Positions 1 through 8,550 of a DNA stretch of 60,245 bases are shown one piece after another. The stretch covers positions 1-60,245 of the forward strand of contig NZ_AULA01000011.1 of assembly GCF_000425045.1 (NCBI RefSeq), read 5' to 3'. A model generated the notes under the pieces. It was not told where the DNA came from, searched no databases, and worked only from the letters and a program-made list of their open reading frames with translations. Each line of letters starts with the position of its first letter. Position 1 is the stretch's first letter. Origin of the DNA: Acidaminococcus intestini DSM 21505. GTDB taxonomy: Bacteria > Bacillota > Negativicutes > Acidaminococcales > Acidaminococcaceae. Position numbers and translations under genes: made by a program.

Positions 1-347
1 GATTCAAGGATCATACCAACATTTCTTGGGCACTTTCAGCATGGATAGACCTGGTAAAAAGCGCTGATTTACCGGAAATGAACTCTCTGGTTAAGTCCTT
101 TACCTATTGGTACGAAGAAATTAGGAGCGCCCTTATATATCCTTACTCCAACGGCTTTACTGAAGGCTGCAACAATAAAATCAAGGTGTTAAAACGTGTC
201 TCATTTGGTCTGCGCAATTTTGAGCGCTTTCGTAATAGGATCTTGTACATTAACACACGCAACGAAAAAGGACACGCACTGTATTCAGTGCATGTCCTCT
301 CCAGGAGTGCATAGACACTTTAGCACCCCAAAATTTGACAAAGAACC
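1..347 (+). mobile_element. ISL3-family insertion sequence, right-hand end (partial)
   Basis: The window opens inside an insertion sequence. Coding sequence for the end of a transposase reaches base 314, and about 30 bases further on lies a terminal-repeat-like stretch (about 316-347). Its complement reads GGTTCTTTGTCAAATTTTGG, typical of ISL3-family ends. The rest of the element lies before base 1, so the left repeat and target duplication cannot be checked. The element has cut into the permease gene that resumes at 348. Confidence 0.85.
3..314 (+). CDS. ISL3-family transposase, C-terminal part (5' end outside window)
   Basis: The reading frame is open from base 3 to a TAG at 312-314, giving the last 103 residues of a DDE transposase. 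The stretch YSNGFTEGCNNKIKVLKR followed by SFGLRNFERFRNRIL is the hallmark C-terminal block of ISL3-family transposases and includes the catalytic glutamate (in TEGCNN). An internal ATG at 78 is not the real start, because conserved residues run through upstream of it. Whether the complete transposase is functional cannot be judged here; nothing in this part is broken. Confidence 0.88.
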   Translation, partial: FKDHTNISWALSAWIDLVKSADLPEMNSLVKSFTYWYEEIRSALIYPYSNGFTEGCNNKIKVLKRVSFGLRNFERFRNRILYINTRNEKGHALYSVHVLSRSA

Positions 348-773
348 GATGCTGGGTCCATTGTGTTTATTACGGCAGCTGGCGGTGCTTTGGGTGCGGT
401 TTTGAAACAGTCTCATGCAGGGGCAAGTCTTGCAAACCTTGTCATTAATACGGGGCTTCCATTTATTTTGATCCCCTTCGTTATTTCTGGTCTTCTGAAA
501 ATCGTTCAAGGTTCTGGTACGGTCGCTGTTGTTACGGCTGCTACCTTGTGTGCGCCGATTGCTTCCAAACTGGGTCTTAATCCTATTCTGATTTTCCTTG
601 CTTCCGGTGCGGGCGCCCGCAGCTGCTGTCATGTCAATGACAGTTTCTTCTGGGTTTACACGAACTGCATGGGCTTTGATATGAAAACAGGGCTTCGCAC
701 GTTGTCCATCAGCAATGTCGCGATGGCTCTCGGAGGACTTTTTGCGACCTATATTGCAAGTCTTGTCCTATAA
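348..773 (+). pseudogene. GntP-family gluconate/organic-acid permease, C-terminal remnant
   Basis: About 141 residues, in frame from the insertion-sequence boundary to TAA at 773, match the C-terminal third of GntP-family proton symporters, which are normally about 440 residues. Visible hallmarks are ITAAGGALGAVLKQ, the IVQGSGTVAVVTAAT helix and HVNDSFFWV, the last being a strongly conserved signature of the family (usually SHVNDSGFW). Several hydrophobic helices follow. The N-terminal two thirds are missing, evidently removed or separated by the ISL3 element. A GTG at 363 could start translation but would give a non-functional fragment. The original substrate was probably gluconate or a related hydroxy acid; the fragment cannot resolve this. 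Confidence 0.8.
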
Positions 774-785
774 TAGGATACTCAT

Positions 786-828
786 CTCGAGGGATCAAGC
801 TTTCGTTGGGTCCCTCTTTCTTTTTTTC
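786..828 (+). terminator. Rho-independent terminator after permease remnant
   Basis: GAGGGATCAAG pairs imperfectly with TTGGGTCCCTC across a short loop and is followed by a T-rich run. It sits just behind the truncated permease and in front of the sigma-54 regulator. Confidence 0.7.
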
Positions 829-839
829 TCAAAATGAGA
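827..839 (+). promoter_or_regulatory. Operator TCTCAAAATGAGA upstream of the sigma-54 regulator
   Basis: This 13-base palindrome (arms TCTCA/TGAGA, centre AAA) is identical to two of the three sites upstream of the dpaL promoter (4295, 4312 and, with the central triplet read on the other strand, 4335). Its position 38 bases before the regulator's start codon suggests that the regulator controls its own expression. Identity of the sites is seen directly; binding by this regulator is inferred. Confidence 0.7.
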
Positions 840-876
840 TAGCATGATGGGGAAGAATGCAGTGTGGGAGGTCGTC

Positions 877-2661
877 ATGGAAAAAGGTGCGCAGATAGTG
901 ACGGATCTATACGAGATCCAAGATGTGGTACAGCGTTATACGGACATTATTTCCATCATTGCCGATGTCGATGTTGAAGTTGTAGATGAGCATTTGGTCA
1001 GAATTGCCGGGACGGGGCTTTTTGCGGATGTGGTCAACAAGGATATGTCCGGTGAGGGCTATGTCTATCGAAAGGTTCTTGCGACGGGAGAACGGTCGGT
1101 TATTTACCAACCGGGCGAAGAAATTATTTGTCGGGATTGCCCTCATTTTATGAACTGTAAGGAAGAAATCGAAATTGCCATGCCGATTTTTGGCGGGGAG
1201 CCGCGGCGGGCCATTGGTGTCATTGGGCTTGTTGGCAGCTCGCGGGAACAAAAGATGACCATTCTTTCGAAGGAGGCGTCCTTCCTTGCTTTTGTGGAGC
1301 AGATTGCTGATTTCATTTCCGTAAAGAGTCAGGAAAGAAAGGAAAGTGCACGCCGAGAAGCGCTTTTGGGAACGCTCCATACGACCCTTGAAAATATCCA
1401 GCAGGGCACGCTTGTCATTGGAACAGACCATAGCATCACCATGACCAATCGCTCGGCCCAGGAGCAGCTTGAAGATGACAATCTTGTGGGGAAAAAGGTT
1501 CTTATTGAGGCGACGGGAGACACGCTGAATCGCTATGCTGAATACCGTGTGACTGTAGGGGAACGGGCATACCATCTCATGGGATCCTATATGAAGATTC
1601 CCCAAAAGATCCGCGATTATGAAGGTGTCCTCATTTTTTATCGGAGCCGGGAAATCAAGAACCAATATTTTGAGACGGCTTTTGTACCACATGGCGATAA
1701 GGACAGCATCTTGGGGTCAAGCCCTGCAACGCTGCATCTCAAGGAAGAAATCGAACGAGTTGCGCCTTCTTCTTCGACCGTCCTCATTACGGGCGAAAGT
1801 GGAACGGGAAAGGAAATGGTAGCAACGTCCATTTGGCGGGAAGGCAGCCGGAAGGAAGGCCGTTTTATCGCTTTGAACTGCGCCGCCATTCCTGAAAATC
1901 TTATGGAATCCGAGCTTTTTGGCTATGTCAAAGGGGCCTTTACGGGAGCGGATCCGAATGGGCGCATGGGGAAATTTGAACTTGCAAATGGTGGGGTCAT
2001 CTTCCTTGATGAAATTGGCGATATGCCCTTATATCTGCAGTCCAAACTGCTGCGCGTCCTGCAGGAACGGCAGATTGTGCGTATCGGGTCAAACCAACTT
2101 GTCGATATTGATGTAAGGGTCATTGCTGCGACCAATAAGGACTTGAAGAAGATGGTCGAGGAAAAGCAGTTCCGTGAAGATCTCTACTATCGGCTCAATG
2201 TCATTCCCATCCATATCGAGCCGTTGCGCAATCGCAAGGAAGATATTGAAGAACTATCCGTTCATTATATAAGAAGGTTTTCATCGCTGCTCGGCAAATC
2301 AGAACCGCGGATTACAGAAGATTTGATGGAGACACTCAAGCGATATCCTTGGCCAGGTAATGTGCGGGAACTCGAAAACGTCATGGAGTATATGGTAAAT
2401 CTAGCAGTTCCGGGAGGAGATCTTGATGTAGATCTTTTACCAAAGGAAATGCGAAAGACCCCAAATCAGGACGCTCACGTGGCAGCATCCGATTTGGGGA
2501 TAGAGGCCCCCATTGTGCCCCTTGTAGAACTTGAAGAAGCGGCTATCCGCAGGGCTTTACTCCGTTATGGGCGCAGCGGAGAAGGAAAGCTCAAGGCTGC
2601 CCAAGCCTTGGGACTGAGTAAGGCGACGTTGTATCGTAAAATCAAAGAATATGGGGTGTAG
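877..2661 (+). CDS. Sigma-54-dependent transcriptional activator with PAS-type sensor domain
   Basis: 594-residue enhancer-binding protein, the likely activator of the dpaL operon. An N-terminal sensor part contains an unusual cysteine group (C85, C88, C94 in IICRDCPHFMNC). A PAS-like segment follows around residues 175-260. The AAA+ domain has Walker A GESGTGKE (about 306-313), the sigma-54 contact loop GAFTGA (about 353-358) and Walker B VIFLDEIGD (about 374-382). A Fis-type helix-turn-helix closes the protein. I chose ATG 877 because GGGAGG lies five bases before it; ATG 844 in the same frame has no clear ribosome site. The 13-base operator found before this gene and before dpaL links the two. 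The signal sensed is unknown; the cysteines could bind a metal or sense redox state. Confidence 0.9.
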   Translation: MEKGAQIVTDLYEIQDVVQRYTDIISIIADVDVEVVDEHLVRIAGTGLFADVVNKDMSGEGYVYRKVLATGERSVIYQPGEEIICRDCPHFMNCKEEIEIAMPIFGGEPRRAIGVIGLVGSSREQKMTILSKEASFLAFVEQIADFISVKSQERKESARREALLGTLHTTLENIQQGTLVIGTDHSITMTNRSAQEQLEDDNLVGKKVLIEATGDTLNRYAEYRVTVGERAYHLMGSYMKIPQKIRDYEGVLIFYRSREIKNQYFETAFVPHGDKDSILGSSPATLHLKEEIERVAPSSSTVLITGESGTGKEMVATSIWREGSRKEGRFIALNCAAIPENLMESELFGYVKGAFTGADPNGRMGKFELANGGVIFLDEIGDMPLYLQSKLLRVLQERQIVRIGSNQLVDIDVRVIAATNKDLKKMVEEKQFREDLYYRLNVIPIHIEPLRNRKEDIEELSVHYIRRFSSLLGKSEPRITEDLMETLKRYPWPGNVRELENVMEYMVNLAVPGGDLDVDLLPKEMRKTPNQDAHVAASDLGIEAPIVPLVELEEAAIRRALLRYGRSGEGKLKAAQALGLSKATLYRKIKEYGV

Positions 2662-4300
2662 TCGGAGCAAAAATCGCTCCGAGCAACAGGCTGGCAAGCT
2701 GTCACGAGTCTTTGGCTTTGACTGTCTCGCGGCCAAAGCTGCAGCTTTCGAGCTAAAGGCTTGCTGTGATGCTATATAGCTGAGGATGCCTTCGGCAGCT
2801 GGCTGAGGCGGAATGCATAGAAAAAAGAGCCTTCCTTGGCTAAGGCGCTCCGCTTGGCTAAAGGAGTGCAAACACTCCTGGCAAAAAGACCGGACGGGAA
2901 AAGACAGCAGCGCCGGACCCAAACCGTCCCTTTTTCGAAGTGTGGGGCCCGAATTAAATTCGCCCTCAAACATGTTTCTCGGACTTTCGCTATTGCTCCA
3001 AAAGCGTCTTTCGAAACTCCGGGCGAATATGCCTTTCTATCGCTCGAGAGGAAACGTCGCTGCGCTCCTCATCCACCACCAAAAAGACCTGCCTGCTGCA
3101 GCGCAGCATCAAGTGGCTTTTGGGCCCCCGCCTTGGTAAGACGGATCGATGCTGCGCATCGAGTTCTAAGGGAAAAGATCGGACGAAGGACGTTCCAGCA
3201 ACTGCCATCGTGCTTTCTACGTTTCAAAAGGACCCGCTTCTTACAAAACTCGAATATAAGATAAGAGCCCAAAACCGAACCTATCTCTACGTTTGGTTTT
3301 GGACCTTTCTTATGTTCTTTTGCCTTGCAATCTTTTTCCTTATATTCTTTTCTTCCAATTGCTTTTTATGAATTCGGTTCAGATGGGTTCAGATACGAGG
3401 AGTCCCCGCTTCCACCGACGACGACGGACCTGAGACGTCAGCAATCCGCTAGCGCAGCGACGCGGGAGCTGTTGCGCGAAGGTTCTCTGAAGCGGCGCCA
3501 CCAAAAATAAATCGGCGACGCGTGAGTTTCTTTGCGGCCAGAGGCCAGTACGTCTAGGAGGTTGAGGTCGCGGGCGACAAAGTAGATGGGCCCATATGGA
3601 CTGAAGATTGCAAAAAGCTTCCGCGTTGATAAGCTGGGCGCTGGAAGTGACGACACATGGTTAGGAAAGGAAGCACCCAGACGTAAAAAATCAGCAAACG
3701 TGGGACGGTCCATCGTACGATAGGCCATGAGGCTATTATTTTCACAAAGTCTTTTTTAAGCAATGGCCTCACGTTCTTCATCAAATCAGCCCGATTTTTG
3801 GGCTGAGTAAAAATATATGCCCGACGTCTCCTTACGAGCCATCCACGATAGCCGCTTATAGGTTGTACCTTAAGATCCGTGATACGAGATAGTGTGGCTC
3901 TCGGCGAAACCATTAGCCTGTTGGTAACCAATCCACGTATAACAGAATAGGCCAAAGCCGGAGACGGAGGCTGTGAACCCCTAGCTCTTGCCATATGCTG
4001 CCAGGTACTATCTTTGGGTCAAGTATGAGGGAAAAGATTTTTGGAAACCGTCTTGACAAAGGTCACTTCATAACAGCGGCTAGCGAGGAGCATTTTTCGA
4101 TGGTTCAAGACCGATAATCGCAAGACACCGTCGAAGCGATTCGGTTGCAGGCCCGTGTTATCGAAAAATTTATTCGGCGCCCTCCGGTCGGAACGCTTTG
4201 GCGTCGTGCCGTACGAACTCTCAAAGAATTCTAAGGCGTTTTTAAGGGGAGATACCATAAAGTAAGTTTGCGCCTTCTGGCCCTTCTTTTTTAATCTCAA
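2662..4300 (-). repeat. Mosaic intergenic repeat, copy 1 (long, minus-oriented, no genes)
   Basis: About 1.6 kb with no convincing gene. Read on the minus strand from 3818 it begins with the head hairpin CAGCCC-aaaaatc-GGGCTG, a linker and a second hairpin (arms around 3725 and 3770), then the same modules in the same order as the 47.8 kb copy. These include the GCCCAAAACC-type stem (about 3266-3306 on the plus strand) and the GATGCGCAGCATC stem. Its far end, 2662-2682, is another head hairpin (TCGGAGC/GCTCCGA) directly behind the regulator's stop codon in plus orientation. The part 3990-4260 shares a block with 41285-41410 (containing ATCGAAAAATGCTCCTCGCT). Reading frames inside are incidental. 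Confidence 0.75.
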
Positions 4301-4347
4301 AATGAGAAAAATCTCAAAATGAGAAGCTATATATTCTCATTTTGAGA
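4295..4347 (+). promoter_or_regulatory. Three tandem upstream activator sites for the dpaL sigma-54 promoter
   Basis: TCTCAAAATGAGA occurs at 4295-4307 and 4312-4324, and its complement TCTCATTTTGAGA at 4335-4347. They lie about 100-150 bases before the -24/-12 promoter, the usual distance for enhancer sites of sigma-54 activators. The same 13-mer precedes the activator gene at 827-839. Three copies at this distance make binding by a multimeric activator with DNA looping the natural reading. Confidence 0.82.
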
Positions 4348-4444
4348 TTTTTTGTTTTCGTTCCCAGGTCTTCCTATTTGGCCAATAATCCTGACCACAT
4401 GCTCCCATGCGATTTTAGGCTCTTTTATTTCACTTTTTCATTTT

Positions 4445-4460
4445 TGGCACGATAGTTGCT
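4445..4460 (+). promoter_or_regulatory. Sigma-54 (-24/-12) promoter of the dpaL operon
   Basis: TGGCAC-gatag-TTGCT matches the sigma-54 consensus TGGCAC-N5-TTGCA/T, with the invariant GG and GC at the right spacing. It lies 41 bases before the dpaL start codon and downstream of three activator sites. Confidence 0.85.
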
Positions 4461-4500
4461 ATATATAAAGTGAAAAGAATTTTTGAGAGGAGTTAGCGTC

Positions 4501-5694
4501 ATGACAAAAGACTTTCAAATGGTTCATAAGACTCACGCCGACAAGAAGTGCAGCCTGGACTTTTTAAGCCGTTCTGTTGAGGAAAATGTGCGTGCCTATC
4601 ATCGCAGTTTCCCTGTCTACAAGGAGACACCCCTCGCCTGTCTCAAGGAAACGGCAAAGGCCCTTGGCGTTTCTTCCATCTATGTAAAAGACGAGTCCTA
4701 TCGTTTCGGTCTCAATGCGTTCAAGGTCCTAGGCGGGAGCTATGCCATGGGTCACTATCTTGCCGATAAGCTTGGCATCGATATGAAGGAGGTCACCTAT
4801 GAGAAACTGACAAGCGAAGAAACGCGCAAGGCGCTCGGGGATATTACCTTTGTCACGGCAACCGATGGCAATCATGGCCGCGGCGTTGCTTGGACGGCAA
4901 ACCAGCTCCGTCAGCATTCCGTGGTCTACATGCCGGAAGGTTCAGCTGAAGAACGACTTATGAATATTCGGGCTGAAGGTGCTGAGGCATCCATTACGGA
5001 TCTTAACTATGATGATGCTGTTCGTCTTGCTAATCGCAATGCAGAGGAAAAAGGTTGGGTCATGGTCCAGGATACGGCATGGGAAGGCTATGAGGATATT
5101 CCTCGTTGGATCATGCAGGGATATGGTACCATGGGTCTTGAGGCCTATGAACAGCTGCCGGAAAAACCAACTCATATCTTCTTGCAGGCTGGGGTCGGAT
5201 CCCTTGCGGGTGCGATTACGGGGCTATTCTCCTCCTTATATGGAGATGAAAAGCCCATCATCGGCATTGTGGAACCGGATCAGGCCGACTGTCTTTTCCG
5301 AACGGCAAAAGCCGACGACGGTAAACTTCACCCTGTAACAGGTCATATGCGGACCATCATGGCTGGTCTTGCCTGCGGTGAACCCTGCAGCATTGGCTGG
5401 CAGGTCCTGTCGGATTATGCGGACTTCTTCATTTCCTGTCCGGATTACGCAGCCGCACAAGGCATGCGAATTTTAGGGAATCCAATGGGAAAGGATCAGA
5501 AGGTTGTTTCTGGAGAGAGCGGTGCTGCTGCCTTTGGGGCCGTTAGCGAAATCCTGCGCAATCCTGAGCTTAAGGAGCTGAAGGAAGCTCTGAAACTTAA
5601 TGAAAACTCCAGAATCCTCTTCTTCAGTACGGAAGGGGATACGGACAAAGAAAATTATCGCCGCATCGTTTGGGATGGGCTGTATGCGAAATAA
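4501..5694 (+). CDS. dpaL: Diaminopropionate ammonia-lyase (YgeX/DpaL family)
   Basis: 397-residue PLP enzyme that breaks 2,3-diaminopropionate (and often D-serine) down to pyruvate and ammonia in the cytoplasm. The PLP-binding lysine is K75 in LNAFKVLGGSYA. The glycine-rich phosphate loop and the TDGNHGRGVAW block are typical of this fold-type II family, and the length matches E. coli YgeX (398). The ATG at 4501 has GAGAGGAG eight bases before it; an in-frame TTG at 4483 would bury that site. It is the first gene after the sigma-54 promoter and heads an operon with ygeY, a symporter, a D-aminoacylase and ridA. The enzyme releases 2-aminoacrylate, which explains a ridA gene in the same operon. 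Confidence 0.92.
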   Translation: MTKDFQMVHKTHADKKCSLDFLSRSVEENVRAYHRSFPVYKETPLACLKETAKALGVSSIYVKDESYRFGLNAFKVLGGSYAMGHYLADKLGIDMKEVTYEKLTSEETRKALGDITFVTATDGNHGRGVAWTANQLRQHSVVYMPEGSAEERLMNIRAEGAEASITDLNYDDAVRLANRNAEEKGWVMVQDTAWEGYEDIPRWIMQGYGTMGLEAYEQLPEKPTHIFLQAGVGSLAGAITGLFSSLYGDEKPIIGIVEPDQADCLFRTAKADDGKLHPVTGHMRTIMAGLACGEPCSIGWQVLSDYADFFISCPDYAAAQGMRILGNPMGKDQKVVSGESGAAAFGAVSEILRNPELKELKEALKLNENSRILFFSTEGDTDKENYRRIVWDGLYAK

Positions 5695-5733
5695 AAATCA
5701 ACTAAACAGGTAAAAATGAGGAGGCAAATTCAA

Positions 5734-6918
5734 ATGATTAACCAAGAAGTCAAAGATCAAGCTATTGCATTGTGTCAAAAACTTGTTCAACAGCAGAGCT
5801 ATTCCGGTCATGAAGATGGCGTTGCCAAAGTACTCGAAGAAACGTATAAGGCCAATGGGTTCGATTCTGTTCACATCGATAAGTACGGCAACATTATTGG
5901 ATGCATCAAAGGAAAACGGCCGGGTAAGAAGATCCTTTTTGATGGACATATGGATACGGTTCCTGTAACGAATGAAAAGGAATGGATCCATCCTCCTTTT
6001 GCGGCTGAAATTCATGATGGCAAGATTTATGGTCGTGGTACGACAGACATGAAGGGTGCCATTGCAGCTTACACGACGGCAGCTATTGCATTCGCAAAAG
6101 ATACGAATAAAGACTTTGCCGGAGAAATCTATGTTGATGGCGTTGTTCATGAAGAATGCTTTGAAGGTGTTGGTTCCCGCTCTATCAGCGCTTATGTAAA
6201 ACCTGATATTGTTGTTATCGGTGAAGCTTCTCAGTGCAACCTGAAAGTAGGCCAGCGCGGACGTGCCGAAATCGTTGTGGAAACCTTCGGCAAACCCTGC
6301 CACAGCGCCAACCCTGAAAAAGGAATCAACGCTGTATATAAAATGGCTCGTGTTATTGAAGCCATTCGTACGATTGTTCCGCCAGAACATCCCGTTCTCG
6401 GGAAGGGTATCTTGGAATTGGTTGACGTGAAATCGGCTCCTTATCCTGGCGCCTCTGTTGTTCCTGAATATTGCCGCGCAACCTATGACCGTCGTTTGCT
6501 TGTCGGCGAAACCAAAGAAAGTGTATTGGCTCCGATTGTTGCCCTTATGGATAAACTGATGGCAGATGATCCGGAACTTAAGGTAAAAGTCTCCTATGCT
6601 GTAGGTAAGGAAAAATGTTACACCGGAGAAACTGTCGAAGGTGAACGTTTCTTCCCTGGCTGGCTCTTTGACAAGGATGCTGAATTTGTTCAAGCAGTCA
6701 AAAAAGAACTGAATGAACGCGGTTATGATCCTGAAATCACTCAATACAATTTCTGCACTAACGGCAGCCATTATGCTGGAGAAGCTGGCATTCAGACCTT
6801 TGGCCTTGGCCCTTCCCGTGAAAATTTGGCCCATACAGTCAGTGAATATGTTGAAGTGGACAGCTTGGCCAAAGTAACGGATTGCTATTATGGCGTTCTA
6901 AAAGCTTTGATGAAATAA
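5734..6918 (+). CDS. ygeY: YgeY-family M20 metallo-hydrolase (putative deacylase)
   Basis: 394-residue M20 zinc hydrolase. Metal-site motifs are FDGHMDTVPV (H72, D74), GRGTTDMKG (D105) and HEECFEGVG (the glutamate pair). Its position directly after dpaL repeats the ygeX-ygeY order of E. coli, where ygeY is counted with selenium-linked amidohydrolases of unproven substrate. Family members remove acyl groups from amino acids or split small peptides, so a role in freeing diaminopropionate or another amino acid from an acyl conjugate is a reasonable inference. ATG 5734 is preferred because AGGAGG lies ten bases upstream; ATG 5716 of the same frame starts just before this site. The spacing of 39 bases from dpaL supports co-transcription. 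Confidence 0.85.
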   Translation: MINQEVKDQAIALCQKLVQQQSYSGHEDGVAKVLEETYKANGFDSVHIDKYGNIIGCIKGKRPGKKILFDGHMDTVPVTNEKEWIHPPFAAEIHDGKIYGRGTTDMKGAIAAYTTAAIAFAKDTNKDFAGEIYVDGVVHEECFEGVGSRSISAYVKPDIVVIGEASQCNLKVGQRGRAEIVVETFGKPCHSANPEKGINAVYKMARVIEAIRTIVPPEHPVLGKGILELVDVKSAPYPGASVVPEYCRATYDRRLLVGETKESVLAPIVALMDKLMADDPELKVKVSYAVGKEKCYTGETVEGERFFPGWLFDKDAEFVQAVKKELNERGYDPEITQYNFCTNGSHYAGEAGIQTFGLGPSRENLAHTVSEYVEVDSLAKVTDCYYGVLKALMK

Positions 6919-6935
6919 GCAAAATAAAGAACGGG

Positions 6936-6969
6936 TGCTGTCTAGGTTTTCCACTGGGCTTAGACAGCA
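6936..6969 (+). terminator. Hairpin between ygeY and the symporter gene
   Basis: TGCTGTCTA at 6936 pairs exactly with TAGACAGCA at 6961, followed by an AT-rich stretch without a clean T run. It could be a weak terminator or an RNA-stability hairpin that sets the level of the downstream symporter against dpaL-ygeY. Confidence 0.5.
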
Positions 6970-7037
6970 AATTCCTTATTTTATCCGATAAATAATCTGA
7001 TAAAAGGGAATAATCGTATAAAAGTGGTGATGAGGAG

Positions 7038-8522
7038 ATGAATAATATGAGTCAAAAGCAAATTACAGCTTTAATTATTATTTTTCTGTATATGATTGCT
7101 ACAATTGCAATCGGATTAATTGTATCCAAGATGAAATCTAAGAAAAAAGCTTCTCAGAGCAATGAAGATTTTTTGATGGCCGGAAAATCTCTTGGCCCAT
7201 TAACTTTGGCAGGTACGCTTTTTGCTGCCAATACAGGCGGGGCCAGTACTACAGGTATCGCAACCAATGTTTTCCAATACGGTCTTTCTGCAAGCTGGTA
7301 CGTTATTGCTGGAGGTATCGGTTTCATCTTAGTATCTTTTATTGCTCCTTATTTTAGACGGGCGGCTGCTTCCACGGTTCCTCAAATCATTGGGAAACGT
7401 TACGGAAAACCGTCTCATATGGTAACGGCATTTACATCGATTGCAGCACTTTTTATGGCAACTGGGGCCCAGATCATTGCAACAGCATCCATTATTAACG
7501 TCGTAACGGGGATTAGTTTTCAAACAGCCGCTGTCATTACAACCGCTGTTGTTATCCTTTATACAATGGTTGGCGGTTTTGCCTCTGTTGCAGCGGCAAA
7601 TATGATGCATGTTCTATTCATCACTATTGGTATGGCAGTTGCTATGTTTATTATGGCAGAAAATCCTGCTGTGGGCGGTTTTTCGGCACTATTCGCTAAA
7701 GCAGCAGCTATGAAGACGGCAACGGGTGCTGACATGAACATGCTCAGTATGACGAAAATTGGTGTTCCAACGGTTATTGGCTACATTGTTATGTATTGTA
7801 TGACTTTCCCTACGGGGCAAGAAATTGTCCAGACATTCTGCTCTGCTAAAGATGGTAAATCCGCAAAGATTGGTTCTGTTCTTACCGGCATTCTTTCCGC
7901 AGTTTATGCAATTGTTCCTGCCATGATCGGTCTTATGGCATACACTTGTATTGATGGATATGCTGTAAGTCAACAGAAAAATGCATTGGCTGATGCAACG
8001 ATGCAGTTTGCACCGTCTATTATTGCTGGCATTATCCTCGCTGCTGTTGTCGCAGCTACAATGAGTTCTGCTTCCGGTAACATGATTGGTACGGCAACAA
8101 TGTTCACAAATGACGTATATCGGCCCTATATCCGTGGCGGTGTTCATGATGATAAGAAGGAAATTTTGGTTTCCCGCGTTGTTATGACCATTGTTGGGCT
8201 TGTTGGTCTTGGTGTAGCTCTTACTGCCTCGAACATTATCTCTGTTATGATGAGTGCTTTTGCCCTGAGAAGTGCGGGTCCGTTTGCAGCCTTTATTGGG
8301 GGGTTATTCTGCAAGAATGTAACGAAAGATGCCGGGTTCCTGTCTATCTTAAGCGGTACGGCTGTTGCGGCCTATTGGACCTATGCTCTTAAATCTCCCT
8401 TTGGACTTAGTGCTATGGTTCCTGGCGGCATTGTGGCATTTGCAGTGCTCTTCATTGTTTCTAAGTATCAAATTAGCCGTGGTGTAGAAGCAGCGGCTCC
8501 AATCGAACTGGATAAAGAATAA
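7038..8522 (+). CDS. Sodium:solute symporter (SSS family)
   Basis: 494-residue integral membrane protein with about 13 predicted helices, the usual size for SSS carriers. The sodium-binding environment typical of the family is recognisable in GGASTTGIATNVFQYG near residue 75 and in MSSASGNMIGTATMFTNDVY near residue 345. Located between ygeY and the D-aminoacylase, it most likely imports the substrate of this operon, such as an acylated or D-amino acid, using the sodium gradient; the exact substrate cannot be read from sequence. GATGAGGAG ends just before ATG 7038 and the gene has another in-frame ATG at 7047, so the start is uncertain by three codons. Confidence 0.88.
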   Translation: MNNMSQKQITALIIIFLYMIATIAIGLIVSKMKSKKKASQSNEDFLMAGKSLGPLTLAGTLFAANTGGASTTGIATNVFQYGLSASWYVIAGGIGFILVSFIAPYFRRAAASTVPQIIGKRYGKPSHMVTAFTSIAALFMATGAQIIATASIINVVTGISFQTAAVITTAVVILYTMVGGFASVAAANMMHVLFITIGMAVAMFIMAENPAVGGFSALFAKAAAMKTATGADMNMLSMTKIGVPTVIGYIVMYCMTFPTGQEIVQTFCSAKDGKSAKIGSVLTGILSAVYAIVPAMIGLMAYTCIDGYAVSQQKNALADATMQFAPSIIAGIILAAVVAATMSSASGNMIGTATMFTNDVYRPYIRGGVHDDKKEILVSRVVMTIVGLVGLGVALTASNIISVMMSAFALRSAGPFAAFIGGLFCKNVTKDAGFLSILSGTAVAAYWTYALKSPFGLSAMVPGGIVAFAVLFIVSKYQISRGVEAAAPIELDKE

Positions 8523-8550
8523 CTTAATTAGAATAGAAGGAGGAAATAAA

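Noticed and set aside
2557-4300. Several open frames of 60-146 codons inside the first repeat, both strands
   Set aside because: They lie in repeat modules, have no ribosome sites, and frames differ or break between copies of the same module. They are not treated as genes.
5698-6834. 378-codon minus-strand frame opposite ygeY
   Set aside because: Antisense to a strongly conserved M20 hydrolase with operon context; no ribosome site.
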